Position numbers and translations under genes: made by a program
DNA from: CP2-2F sp034436355
GTDB taxonomy: Bacteria; Chloroflexota; Anaerolineae; Aggregatilineales; UBA2796
Direction: 5' to 3'
Assembly: GCA_034436355.1 (NCBI GenBank)
Contig: DAOTVQ010000030.1
Coordinates: forward strand, 62,001 to 126,000
DNA length: 64,000 bases
Part shown: in pieces, positions 1-8,124 of the stretch
Layout of the letters: each line of letters opens with the position of its first letter
Numbering within the stretch: the stretch's first letter is position 1
The notes under the pieces: generated by a model
Databases searched by the model: none
The model's input: the letters and a program-made list of their open reading frames with translations, nothing else
Told to the model about the DNA's origin: nothing

Positions 1-742
1 AATTCGCCATGCGCGGCATGACGAGCTTGAAGAAGGTGCGGTGCTGCTCATTTTCCAGAAAGGCAGCCTTGCTGGGATGGCTGGCAGCCATGAGCCTTAG
101 GAACGTCTCCAGCGCCGTTTCAAGATCGTCCGTCGCGCCGATGATATGCCATGCCACATTATCCTCGCCATTCTCGGTGCGGCGCAGCTTGCGGCGTGCT
201 TCGTGGCGGTGCTTCTTATCAAGGCTTTCCAGATAGCCTTCAAAGGTTTCAGGCAAAGTGATGACAGGGCAGACTTCTTGTGGGCGCAGATTGACTTGGA
301 AACCAACGGTTTCAAGGGCGGCGGGCAAATCTACAAGGGTGGGCGATTGCCCATGCACGTTACACAGGTTAATCCGTGAAAAGGCGTCGCTGTGCGCCTT
401 CAAATAGGCAGCGATGCCACTACAGAAGGCAGCGCGCTGAGCATGTGGCGCGATCACGTCCAGATAGTCGGTCACGTCCACGCAGCCGATTGGGCGCAGC
501 ACGCGCTCGGCGGGATCACTTAAATCTATGAACCATGGCGCAATGCCGCGCAGCACGCCGTTTTCGTCACGAGCAACCAACACATACAGTTCACCGTGTT
601 GATAAGCACGCCACCACGCATCCTGCCATTCCCACGTCAGGAAAACCTCATTGATGCTATTGTGCGCCAAGAGCGCGTTCCATTCAGCGCGGATGGCGGC
701 GAGTTGTTCTAAAGTGGTCAGCCGATCAAAGGTAAGTGGCAA
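1..742 (-). CDS. CelD/BcsL-type (BioF2-like) acetyltransferase, C-terminus cut by window edge
   Basis: The minus strand is open from base 742 to the window edge (247 codons, no stop), so the C-terminal part is missing. The N-terminal third has the FLTWEW...WWRAY and VARDENGVLRGIAPWF pattern and the centre has LDKKHRHEARRKLRR, both typical of the GNAT-fold family often annotated as CelD/BcsL or 'BioF2-like acetyltransferase' (Pfam Acetyltransf_6). Members transfer acyl or amino-acyl groups in envelope polysaccharide or peptidoglycan synthesis; the substrate here cannot be told. I chose the TTG at 742 because GGGAG lies about eight bases before it and no in-frame ATG is near. It is divergent from the lipoprotein gene at 889. 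Confidence 0.75.
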   Translation of the reverse strand, partial: MPLTFDRLTTLEQLAAIRAEWNALLAHNSINEVFLTWEWQDAWWRAYQHGELYVLVARDENGVLRGIAPWFIDLSDPAERVLRPIGCVDVTDYLDVIAPHAQRAAFCSGIAAYLKAHSDAFSRINLCNVHGQSPTLVDLPAALETVGFQVNLRPQEVCPVITLPETFEGYLESLDKKHRHEARRKLRRTENGEDNVAWHIIGATDDLETALETFLRLMAASHPSKAAFLENEQHRTFFKLVMPRMAN

Positions 743-888
743 TGGTTGTTCTCCCAATGGTGCATATAGGATTGATCATACCTACTAGAGTGCAGTTTTG
801 CCCACTTTTATTACTTTTCGGCGTTTTACCCTACGCTTGCCCTACACATCTCTCGCCGGAGCAGCTATCTGTGGTATCATTGGCTGCC

Positions 889-2526
889 ATGATGACATAT
901 TCACGCGCACCGCGCCTTTTATCCCTTGCCCTGATCAGCTTACTGGCATTGCTGGCGGCATGTACGCCCAGCTTAAGTGAACGCCTGCCAACCGAAGCAC
1001 CACTTTATGCACGCCGCACCGCCACACTGCCACCGGAGATCATCAATACGCCGTTGGTTGGGCAGCTCGGCGCCGTGAACGATGCGAGCGCCACGCCCAT
1101 GCTTGCCGCACAGCTTTCGCCTTCGCCCGTCACGCCGATTGCCCAAGCTGGCACGCTTGGCAGCACAGCCACTTTTGGCGCCGTGATAGATGCTTCACCA
1201 TCGCCGCCAACCCTTACACCAAGCCCAATCCCACCGATGCCTGTGCAAGGTTCGCCAACGCCAACCTCACCCTTTGGCGCAGTGGTAGACCCTAACTACA
1301 CGCCGCCGCCAACCTACACGCCTATGCCCCGCCCAACCTTTCCAAGCGGCACACTGCCGCTGCCCTCAACACCTGTCCCTGTTGAACCAGGCGAGGCATT
1401 GCACGCTGATTTGATGGGCATTCAAATTCATGGCTTCCTAACCGATGACGAATTTTCTGCTATGTTGGATCGGGCGGCTGAGTTAGGCGTGGGCTGGGTG
1501 AAATTTCAGCTTGCGTGGGAACTTTACGAACCTGCGCAAGGGCAGTTTAACGATTTTTACCGTGCCAAAATCCTGAATGTGCAGCGCACCAGCATCCGCG
1601 GCTTTAAAACCTTGATCAGCGTTGCCAAAGCGCCGAATTGGGCGCGCCCGCCCGAAGTCCGCACTATCGAGTCAGGTCCGCCGAGCAATCCGCAGCACCT
1701 TGCCGATTTTATCGCAGCCTTTGTGCGGGATACCAAACCAGAATTTATTGATGCCATCGAGGTTTGGAACGAGCCAAACCTGATCCGTGAGTGGCGCGGC
1801 AGCACCATCAGCGGCGCGGACTATATGCGCTACTTCCGCCCTGCGTATGAGGCGATTCTGCGCGAACAGCGCGCCCAGCCTTCCGCGCTGAAGCCTAACC
1901 ACCGCATTATGGTGATCACCGCCGGCCCTGCGCCAACTGTCACACTACCTGATGGCAGCACGATGGGCGACCGCGAATGGCTGCAAGAACTCTATAACAA
2001 CGGCTTGGCAACGCTCAGCACCGATGGCGATATTGGCGTCGGCGCACACAGCTTTGGTTGGGCAAATCCGCCAGAGGCGCGTTGCTGCCAAGCCACCAGC
2101 GGCGTTAGCGGTTGGTATGAGCATCCTTCATTCTATTTCCGCGAAACGCTGGATGCCTACCGCCAAATCATGGTGCGGAACGGACATGGCGCAGCGCGTT
2201 TGTGGGTGACTGAATTTGGCTGGGCAACCTATGACGGCTTGCGGCGCAGCGATGGCACACCAGCTAGTGCCGATGCCAGCGTTGGTTGGCAGGCGCTCAT
2301 CAATCAGGAACAGCAAGCAGCCTACATTGTGCGCGCTTTCCGTCTGGCACAAAGCCCACCTTATAACGAATTCGTCGCGCCGATGATGCTCTGGAATCTC
2401 AATTTCAGCCTAATTCCGGGCATGGTGGATAACAGCCGTGAGGAAGCAGGCTTTGCCTTGCTGGATTCGCAAGGCAACCCACGCCCTGCCTTTATTGCGC
2501 TGCGCGCCGTGCCAAAAGTGCGCTGA
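889..2526 (+). CDS. Lipoprotein glycoside hydrolase (cellulase/GH39-like TIM barrel)
   Basis: 545 aa. The start is set at the ATG-ATG at 889, because it gives a lipoprotein signal peptide ending in the lipobox LLAAC; the frame is open further upstream but that stretch is not protein-like. After the cysteine comes about 130 residues rich in Pro, Thr and Ser (repeated TPTPSP-type and FGAVVD segments), a surface linker. The catalytic barrel follows: IEVWNEPN with the presumed acid/base Glu295, and WVTEFGW with the presumed nucleophile Glu442, the clan GH-A layout. It should be anchored on the outer face of the membrane and cut a beta-glycoside; the substrate is not readable. GH39 and GH5 are the nearest families I can name. 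Confidence 0.8.
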   Translation: MMTYSRAPRLLSLALISLLALLAACTPSLSERLPTEAPLYARRTATLPPEIINTPLVGQLGAVNDASATPMLAAQLSPSPVTPIAQAGTLGSTATFGAVIDASPSPPTLTPSPIPPMPVQGSPTPTSPFGAVVDPNYTPPPTYTPMPRPTFPSGTLPLPSTPVPVEPGEALHADLMGIQIHGFLTDDEFSAMLDRAAELGVGWVKFQLAWELYEPAQGQFNDFYRAKILNVQRTSIRGFKTLISVAKAPNWARPPEVRTIESGPPSNPQHLADFIAAFVRDTKPEFIDAIEVWNEPNLIREWRGSTISGADYMRYFRPAYEAILREQRAQPSALKPNHRIMVITAGPAPTVTLPDGSTMGDREWLQELYNNGLATLSTDGDIGVGAHSFGWANPPEARCCQATSGVSGWYEHPSFYFRETLDAYRQIMVRNGHGAARLWVTEFGWATYDGLRRSDGTPASADASVGWQALINQEQQAAYIVRAFRLAQSPPYNEFVAPMMLWNLNFSLIPGMVDNSREEAGFALLDSQGNPRPAFIALRAVPKVR

Positions 2527-2554
2527 GCGGCAACAACATGGTATACTTGTGCTT

Positions 2555-3133
2555 GTGAACACGAACCGCGATGCATCTGACGGAACTGATTTGCCCGTGC
2601 CGCTGAAGCCGATCTATCAGCATCCGCGTGATCTGCGCTTGCTGGTGTGGCAAGGCGCAGCGCCGAAAACGCTCAGCGTGCTGCGCGAGACAACGCAGCA
2701 CTATGGCAACTGGCGCATCACCTTTCGCATCATTGGCGAAAGCCACTGGATCAGCGCCCAGCACGGTGACTCTGCGCCGCTGCACGAGGTGTTGGCATGT
2801 GTGGCGCTGCCGCTGACGCCTGCCGCCTATCAATACGCTTTTGGCGCATTGCACGCTCAGCAGGTGTGCCTTGCAGAGGGCGCTTATCAGGTTATGGTGC
2901 GTTTTACGCTCACGCGGCAGCCCTATCGCCTGCCAAGTGGTGGGTTAGGGCTCATCTTTCCGCCCATCTTTGGGCAAAGCCCCTTCACCCACATCGGCTG
3001 GCAGATGAGCAGCACTGACCATAATCTGGTTTGGCAGACGCAGCACCTTTACCCACAGCCCGAAGGGCTGATCGTGGTTAGCAGCCTTTCGCGGCTGCAT
3101 TTAGCAAGGCAGCCCATTTGGGCAACCACCTAA
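2555..3133 (+). CDS. Conserved hypothetical protein, 192 aa
   Basis: I do not recognise this protein. GTG at 2555 is chosen since upstream codons overlap the end of the lipoprotein gene; a GTG at 2549 is equally possible. It is a mixed alpha/beta soluble-looking protein without signal peptide or membrane segment. The middle has RITFRIIGESHWISAQHGD, and the C-terminal half is beta-rich with a glycine/proline patch (PSGGLGLIFPPIFGQSP). It may be a lipocalin-like or DUF2617-type domain, but I have no motif to prove either. It lies 28 bases after the glycosidase and 13 before a small membrane protein, so the three are likely co-transcribed. Confidence 0.55.
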   Translation: MNTNRDASDGTDLPVPLKPIYQHPRDLRLLVWQGAAPKTLSVLRETTQHYGNWRITFRIIGESHWISAQHGDSAPLHEVLACVALPLTPAAYQYAFGALHAQQVCLAEGAYQVMVRFTLTRQPYRLPSGGLGLIFPPIFGQSPFTHIGWQMSSTDHNLVWQTQHLYPQPEGLIVVSSLSRLHLARQPIWATT

Positions 3134-3146
3134 GAGAGAGTTTGAG

Positions 3147-3632
3147 ATGCCTGTTGAAACAACACCCGCTGGCTTATCGGTAGATGCGATTGTCTCAGCG
3201 CTGCTGTGGGCAATCTTCGCAACGGTGATCGCGCAAGTAGCCAGCCTGATTGCTTTATGGATGTTGGGTGTGCCGCCCAAGCGCATCCGTCATGAGATTG
3301 AGGATGTGCAGAATCCTGCTGTTGGCGCGCTCTATTTTGTGATTGCCTTGATCGCCTCGCTGTGGGCGGCAAAGCTCGCCAGTGATGGCTTACCGCAAGT
3401 TGCACCGCCGCTTGAAACCTTTATCTGGATCGCAGGCGGTATCGCGGTTGCTTCCGCCTTCACGGCGGTTGCCTTTGTGTTAGCGCATCGGCTGCTCATT
3501 CGGGAGGATGGCGAAAGTGCCTACGGTTGGATTAAGCGCGAATGCATCGCAGAGCAGAACGTCTCACTCGCGCTCTTCTTAGGTGGCTTGGCGTGCGCGC
3601 CCTTCCTAACCGTGCTGTTCCAAATTTTCTGA
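3147..3632 (+). CDS. DUF350-like integral membrane protein
   Basis: 161 aa with four hydrophobic segments (about 10-38, 52-75, 88-112, 135-158) in two similar halves. The second segment of the last pair, EQNVSLALFLGGLACAPF, resembles the repeated helix of DUF350 proteins, a family of four-helix inner-membrane proteins of unknown function with internal duplication. A charged loop (PPKRIRHEIEDVQNP) separates the first two helices. AGAGAG sits nine bases before the ATG at 3147. Function unknown. It ends 61 bases before the convergent yebC gene, with a hairpin terminator between. Confidence 0.55.
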   Translation: MPVETTPAGLSVDAIVSALLWAIFATVIAQVASLIALWMLGVPPKRIRHEIEDVQNPAVGALYFVIALIASLWAAKLASDGLPQVAPPLETFIWIAGGIAVASAFTAVAFVLAHRLLIREDGESAYGWIKRECIAEQNVSLALFLGGLACAPFLTVLFQIF

Positions 3633-3645
3633 GCATCACCGACTA

Positions 3646-3674
3646 GGGCGGATGCAGAAATGCTGCATCCACCC
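3646..3674. terminator. Bidirectional hairpin between convergent genes
   Basis: GGATGCAG (3650-3657) pairs with CTGCATCC (3663-3670) around a five-base loop; beyond one mismatch GGG/CCC extend the stem. It sits in the 61-base gap between the DUF350-like gene and yebC, and could stop transcription from both sides. No long T-run follows. Confidence 0.6.
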
Positions 3675-3693
3675 GATCTTGCATCGGCAGCCG

Positions 3694-4443
3694 CTATGCC
3701 ATCGCTGCCGCAATTTCATCAGTGATGTTCAGATTGCTGGCAACGCTCTGCACATCGTCCAGCTCTTCCAGCTTCTCCAGCAGATTTGCCACCTGCACAG
3801 CATCCTCAACAGGCAGTTCCATCTCGTTTTTGGCAACCCAGCTCAGGCTAGAGTCAGTGATATTGTAGCCTGCTTCACTGAGTTTGTTCTCGACAGCCGC
3901 CAGTGCTTCACGGGGTGTGTAGACGATGTGCGTTTCCTCACCGGGAACAACATCATCGGCGCCGGCGTCGGCAGCGGTCAGCAGCAGTTCGTCGGCATCC
4001 ACGCCTTCCGCGCTGATCTCGATATAGCCCTTGCGGTCAAACTGCCATGCCACAGCATTCGCTTCGGCAAGGTTGCCGTTGGCACGGTTAAAGAGTGTGC
4101 GAATGCCAGAGAGCGCACGGTTGCGGTTATCGGTTAGCACATCAATCAGGATGGCAACGCCGTGCGGTCCGTAGCCTTCATAGGTGATTTCTTCCATCAC
4201 AACACCATCATCGCTGCCGCCACTGCCACGTGCGATGGCGCGATCAATGTTATCCTTCGGCATGTTGGCAGCCTTTGCTTTTGCAATGGCAAGCCGCAGG
4301 CGCGTATTTGCCTCAGGGTTGCCGCCGCCTTCGCGTGCGGCGATAGTCAGTTCGCGCCCTAGACGGGTAAAAATCTTGCCGCGCTTGGCGTCTAAGGCGC
4401 CTTTCTTACGTTTAATGGTAGACCACTTACTATGCCCAGACAT
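3694..4443 (-). CDS. yebC: YebC/PmpR family translation/transcription factor
   Basis: 249 aa, the usual length. The N-terminus MSGHSKWSTIKRKKGALDAKR is the family signature, followed by FTRLGREL, IAREGGGNPEANTRLR-type and the conserved block IDRAIARGSG...YEGYGPHGVAILI. The start at 4443 is fixed by that signature; upstream in-frame codons are not part of the family. YebC proteins were long annotated as transcriptional regulators and more recent work places them at the ribosome, where they relieve stalling on difficult peptide stretches; that role is family knowledge, not visible here. The gene stands alone, convergent with the upstream membrane protein. Confidence 0.95.
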   Translation of the reverse strand: MSGHSKWSTIKRKKGALDAKRGKIFTRLGRELTIAAREGGGNPEANTRLRLAIAKAKAANMPKDNIDRAIARGSGGSDDGVVMEEITYEGYGPHGVAILIDVLTDNRNRALSGIRTLFNRANGNLAEANAVAWQFDRKGYIEISAEGVDADELLLTAADAGADDVVPGEETHIVYTPREALAAVENKLSEAGYNITDSSLSWVAKNEMELPVEDAVQVANLLEKLEELDDVQSVASNLNITDEIAAAMA

Positions 4444-4563
4444 GCGGTTTATCCCTCTTATCATCAATAGATTGGCTTAGATTGCTGGCTATTTTAGCAG
4501 TTCTCTGAAGGCTATGGTAGTGGCACAGCCTTTCGCCGTGCCACACTGCGCCCCAATTAGCGC

Positions 4564-4569
4564 TATAAT
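4564..4569 (+). promoter_or_regulatory. Candidate -10 element (TATAAT) for the kinase gene
   Basis: A perfect TATAAT lies 31 bases before the chosen GTG start at 4601. I see no good -35 hexamer at 16-18 bases, so this is only a candidate. Initiation about seven bases downstream would place the in-frame ATG at 4574 at or before the mRNA end, which supports the GTG start. Confidence 0.35.
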
Positions 4570-4600
4570 TTCCATGGAAGGTTTGTGGAAGGTGGCATGT

Positions 4601-5692
4601 GTGGCAGTGGATGAGTCAAGACCAAAGCAATTAGGCGCTTACCGTGTGCTGAGTTTGATCGGGAAAGGTGGCATGGCGCGTGTTTACCGCTGCCAGCACG
4701 TCGAGACGGGCGAAATTGTGGCGGTGAAGGTGCTGTATCTGGCTGACCATGCCGACCTCAACACGCTCACCCTCTTTGAGCGTGAAATTCGTGCTATGCA
4801 GCAGCTACGCCACCCCTATATTGTGCCACTGCGTGACTATTACCTTTCAACGCAGCTTGCCTATATCGTGATGCCTTTTTTTGAAAGCACGGTGGCAGAT
4901 CGCCTAATGGCACGCCTTTACTCACCGCGTGAGGCTGCCCAAATGCTGACGCACCTTGCCTATGCCCTTGATCATGCCCACAGCCTTGGCTACATTCACT
5001 GCGATTTGAAGCCTTCTAACCTCATGCTGGACGCCAAAGAACAGCTCTATCTTGCCGATTTTGGCTTGGCGAAGTCCATTGGCAGGCGCAGCCCAGAGCA
5101 GTTCGCCTTTGGCACACCGCCCTACATGTCGCCCGAACTTGCCGACGGCGCACCCGCCGATATTCGCAGTGATGTCTACGCACTGGGTGTGCTGCTGTGT
5201 GAACTGCTCAGCGGTCACCGCCCATTTGAGGCAGAGCGCACCACAGACTATTTCTATCTGCACCGCCGTGCCTTGCCGCCAGCCCCAAGCCAATTGAATG
5301 CTGTACCTGCCGCTCTCGATAATGTGATCCTCAGCGCGCTGAGCAAGGCACCCGCCGAACGCCCACAGTCCGCTGGCGAACTAGCAAAGCACTTCCGCGC
5401 CGCCGTGGCACAACTGCCCGATACAGATCAGCGCTGGAACGCGCCACACACCGAGCGCCCGCCAATCGTGCTGAAGCCCGTCAAAGGTGGCAGTGGCATC
5501 CTGCGCGAACTCAACGATCAACCTACCCTTACACGCCGCCCTGAACCGCTTGCCCTAAGCACCACAGAGCATCATTCTGCGCCACCAAGCACTGCTCGCC
5601 CAACATACCGTGCGCAAAATGCCCTGATCGCCGTGCTGCTGACCAGCCTTGCTGTGCTTATTTTGCTGATCACCTTTCTGATCACGCGCTAA
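4601..5692 (+). CDS. Membrane-anchored Ser/Thr protein kinase (non-RD)
   Basis: 363 aa. GTG at 4601 is chosen because AAGGTGG lies 5-8 bases before it; an upstream ATG at 4574 has no ribosome binding site. Kinase domain about 12-275: glycine loop IGKGGMARVY, VAIK-type lysine Lys43 (VAVKVL), catalytic loop IHCDLKPSN, DFG motif, then GTPPYMSPE. The catalytic loop reads HCD instead of HRD, so this is a non-RD kinase that should not depend on activation-loop phosphorylation in the standard way. A linker rich in Pro follows, and a single membrane helix lies at the extreme C-terminus with only about two residues outside, so there is no sensor domain. It is tail-to-tail with a second kinase. Confidence 0.88.
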   Translation: MAVDESRPKQLGAYRVLSLIGKGGMARVYRCQHVETGEIVAVKVLYLADHADLNTLTLFEREIRAMQQLRHPYIVPLRDYYLSTQLAYIVMPFFESTVADRLMARLYSPREAAQMLTHLAYALDHAHSLGYIHCDLKPSNLMLDAKEQLYLADFGLAKSIGRRSPEQFAFGTPPYMSPELADGAPADIRSDVYALGVLLCELLSGHRPFEAERTTDYFYLHRRALPPAPSQLNAVPAALDNVILSALSKAPAERPQSAGELAKHFRAAVAQLPDTDQRWNAPHTERPPIVLKPVKGGSGILRELNDQPTLTRRPEPLALSTTEHHSAPPSTARPTYRAQNALIAVLLTSLAVLILLITFLITR

Positions 5693-6591
5693 CGGATGTG
5701 GCGCGGCTCACCAACGTAATATTCTACGGCACAGCGCTCACGCCCAACTTTGCGGGCTGCCTCTACATATGCTTGGGCAAATTCGCCACCGGTTTGAGGG
5801 CGGCGGGCAGGCTCTTTGTCTAGGGCGCGCAGCAATAATTCTTCAAAAGGCTTGGGAAAATCGGCATGGAGCGTGCTTGGCGGCGGCGGCGGTGTATCTA
5901 GGTGGCGGAAGGCGAGTTGTTCAGGGCGCTTAGCATAGAATGGCAACCTGCCAAGCAGCATTTCATACAGCACGACTGCCAGTGAGTAAACATCAGAGGC
6001 GGGCGTCAGGGGGTAATCCATCACTTGCTCTGGCGACATATACTGGGGCGTGCCAACACTGATGCCCGTCTGCGTCAGCGCTGACCATGTTAAAACCTTG
6101 CTCAAGCCGAAATCCGCTAAGAAGATTTTGTTTTGCGGCTTACCCTCCACCATTTGCACCTCGATCAGCAGGTTGCCCGGCTTCACATCGCGGTGGATAA
6201 TATCGCGGGCATGGGCATAGTCTAGCGCACTGGCGATTGGTTTGATGACCTGCCAGGCTGCAATTGGGGAAAAGCGGCGGCTCAGCAGCAGTTCATAGAG
6301 CGATTTGCCATTAACATAACGCATCACAAAATAGAGGAAGCCGCTATCTTCACCAAAATGATAAACAGGAATAATGTGCGGATGTGAAAGCTGGCTTAGC
6401 ACCTGCCCTTCACGCACAAAACGCGCCCGAAACTCGGCATCTTGTGCGTACTGCGGCAGCAGCACCTTGATGGCAAGTGGTTCGTGATAGGTTGGGTGCG
6501 TTGCCAGATAGACCGATCCCATCCCACCATCACCCACCAAAGCACCGACGGTAAATTCGCCAAGCTGTGTGCCAACCAAGTTGCCATCCAT
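5689..6591 (-). CDS. Cytoplasmic Ser/Thr protein kinase (RD type)
   Basis: 300 aa, nearly all kinase domain: VGDGGMGSVY, Lys42 in LAIKVL, IIHRDVKPGN, ADFGLSK, then GTPQYMSPE. All catalytic residues are standard, unlike the convergent kinase at 4601, whose loop is HCD. There is no membrane helix, PASTA or FHA domain. The C-terminal tail after about residue 270 is short (RERCAVEYYVGEPRHIR). Its stop codon shares bases with the stop of the other kinase (CTAA). The pair may be paralogues with different input, but no substrate can be named. Confidence 0.9.
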   Translation of the reverse strand: MDGNLVGTQLGEFTVGALVGDGGMGSVYLATHPTYHEPLAIKVLLPQYAQDAEFRARFVREGQVLSQLSHPHIIPVYHFGEDSGFLYFVMRYVNGKSLYELLLSRRFSPIAAWQVIKPIASALDYAHARDIIHRDVKPGNLLIEVQMVEGKPQNKIFLADFGLSKVLTWSALTQTGISVGTPQYMSPEQVMDYPLTPASDVYSLAVVLYEMLLGRLPFYAKRPEQLAFRHLDTPPPPPSTLHADFPKPFEELLLRALDKEPARRPQTGGEFAQAYVEAARKVGRERCAVEYYVGEPRHIR

Positions 6592-6798
6592 GCGCTGTAC
6601 CTCGCGTGTTTTTTTCTAGCCAAAAGCATAGCACAAAAGCGCGTCGAAGTGCGTTAAGGAGTTTTTGCAATCACAAAACACCTTTTTAATGCCTGTTTGC
6701 CTTGTTCGTTCTCTAACAGGATTGTGATTATTGTGCCTATGTTGATCCTGTACAATGGCAATATCTTTCACGCATCAATCAGCAAGGGCTGTTTTCCT

Positions 6799-7377
6799 AT
6801 GAAGCAACGGCTACGTATTCTTTCGCTCATCCTCATCTGTATGCTGCTGTTCGGTGTGGTAGTGCAAGCGGCTGCACAAGGCGGCGTCAATCCCGCTGAG
6901 GCGTGCGGGCGCACCCTTGCAAACTTGGCACGCTTGGTGCAAAGTAACTACGTGCGCGCTGAATATCCCTTCAAACCTGCTGCCAAGCCAACCGATGCCA
7001 ACTACTGCCAAGCGCTGGAGCAGGAGCTAAACCTCTACCTTGAGCGCGTGGTGTTCACCCAAGACATTGACGAGATGAATGGCATCGCAGGGCGGTCTAA
7101 GGATGCCTTTGCCTTCCTAGACCTTGCCGCACAACGCTTTGTGGGTGTGTTGCCAAGTGGCACTGCTTTCACAGCCGTGGCGCGTAACAGCTTGCCCGGC
7201 TCACAAATGATGTTCGTGCGCGGTGAAGGCTTCAGCCTGTTTGTGGACTATGCCTTTACCACGCTCACCCGTGAGGATTTTGAGAGTTTGATCGGCTTTC
7301 AGGAATATGACGGCAACATTGATGCAACCTGCACGGCACAATGGTGCAAGCCGCCCTCCGCGCCGCCGAAACGATAA
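6799..7377 (+). CDS. Secreted protein of unknown function, 192 aa
   Basis: ATG at 6799 begins a clean signal peptide (MKQRLRILSLILICMLLF, cleavage near AAAQG). The mature part has four cysteines: one near the start in EACGRTL, one in NYCQALEQ, and two close to the C-terminus in ATCTAQWCKPP, so two disulfides are plausible. There is a helical N-terminal half and a beta-rich C-terminal half (FVRGEGFSLFVDYAF). I recognise no family. It is convergent with the bactofilin gene, ten bases apart. Confidence 0.6.
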   Translation: MKQRLRILSLILICMLLFGVVVQAAAQGGVNPAEACGRTLANLARLVQSNYVRAEYPFKPAAKPTDANYCQALEQELNLYLERVVFTQDIDEMNGIAGRSKDAFAFLDLAAQRFVGVLPSGTAFTAVARNSLPGSQMMFVRGEGFSLFVDYAFTTLTREDFESLIGFQEYDGNIDATCTAQWCKPPSAPPKR

Positions 7378-7414
7378 GATGATCGCCCTAGTCGTCGTGG
7401 CGGGGGCGATCATC
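7378..7414. terminator. Hairpin spanning two convergent gene ends
   Basis: GATGATCGCC (7378-7387) pairs perfectly with GGCGATCATC (7405-7414). The right arm codes for the last residues of the bactofilin gene, so the stem is built partly from coding sequence. It may act as a bidirectional terminator. Confidence 0.45.
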
Positions 7415-7963
7415 CTCCATTAACTCAGCTTCAACGGCATCGCTATGCGCGGACTCTTCACGCGGTGCAACCACGTTAAATTCGGGCGAGGGCAGTGCTG
7501 CGCCAGCAAAACCGTGCGCAAGGGCGGGATGGTTAAGCATGTTGATCTTGCCCTCAATGAAGGCGCCCTCTTCCGTTACGAGGAAGTTGGCTGTAATATC
7601 ACCCCAGACGCGCCCGGTGCGTGAGAGATGCACTTTATGCCCGCTCACATCGCCGCGCACTGCCCCTGCAATGCGAACCTCGCTCTTTGCTTGAACATTG
7701 GCATTCACACGCGCCGTCTCACCAATCAGAAGGTTGCCATCCACTTGCACATCGCCATCAAACTGCCCATCAATGCGGACGTTGGCGCGGCTTTTGATCT
7801 CGCCCTTGAAGGTGGTGTTGGCGCCTAGCACCGTTTCAAACCCAACAGCCTGACGGGGAGGCGGCGCAACGGTTGTTGGCGGCACGTTTGGTGCAGGCGG
7901 TGCATTGGGTGGTGCGCCTGTGCTGCTTGGTTGTGGCGTGGATGGTTTACGTCCCCCGAACAT
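7388..7963 (-). CDS. Bactofilin
   Basis: 191 aa. Start at 7963, where GGGAGGGC precedes ATG; the longer frame is not family-like. The Pro-rich N-terminal tail (about 1-50) is followed by the bactofilin beta-helix (about 55-150) with its short repeating turns: TFKGEIKSRANVRIDGQFDGDVQVDGN and so on, each about 17-18 residues. A short acidic, disordered tail closes it. Bactofilins polymerise without nucleotide into filaments that set cell shape or locate envelope enzymes. The Pro-rich tail is a common membrane- or partner-binding element of the family. It lies 161 bases after the STAND ATPase gene on the same strand. Confidence 0.92.
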   Translation of the reverse strand: MFGGRKPSTPQPSSTGAPPNAPPAPNVPPTTVAPPPRQAVGFETVLGANTTFKGEIKSRANVRIDGQFDGDVQVDGNLLIGETARVNANVQAKSEVRIAGAVRGDVSGHKVHLSRTGRVWGDITANFLVTEEGAFIEGKINMLNHPALAHGFAGAALPSPEFNVVAPREESAHSDAVEAELMEDDRPRHDD

Positions 7964-8124
7964 TACATAGCCCTCCCATACAACACGATTCGTCTCAGTT
8001 GTTCTAGCCATACAGCGTGCGTCGCTCTCATCACAATCCATCCAACGAGTTTTCACGGAAAGCGGCACGCGCCGCTTACCTCACAGAGTATAGCGCGCCC
8101 TAGCGGAATATCCAACGCAACGGA

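Noticed and set aside
889..2526. Start at 736 giving 596 residues
   Set aside because: The extra N-terminus overlaps the divergent acetyltransferase start and hides a perfect lipoprotein signal peptide.
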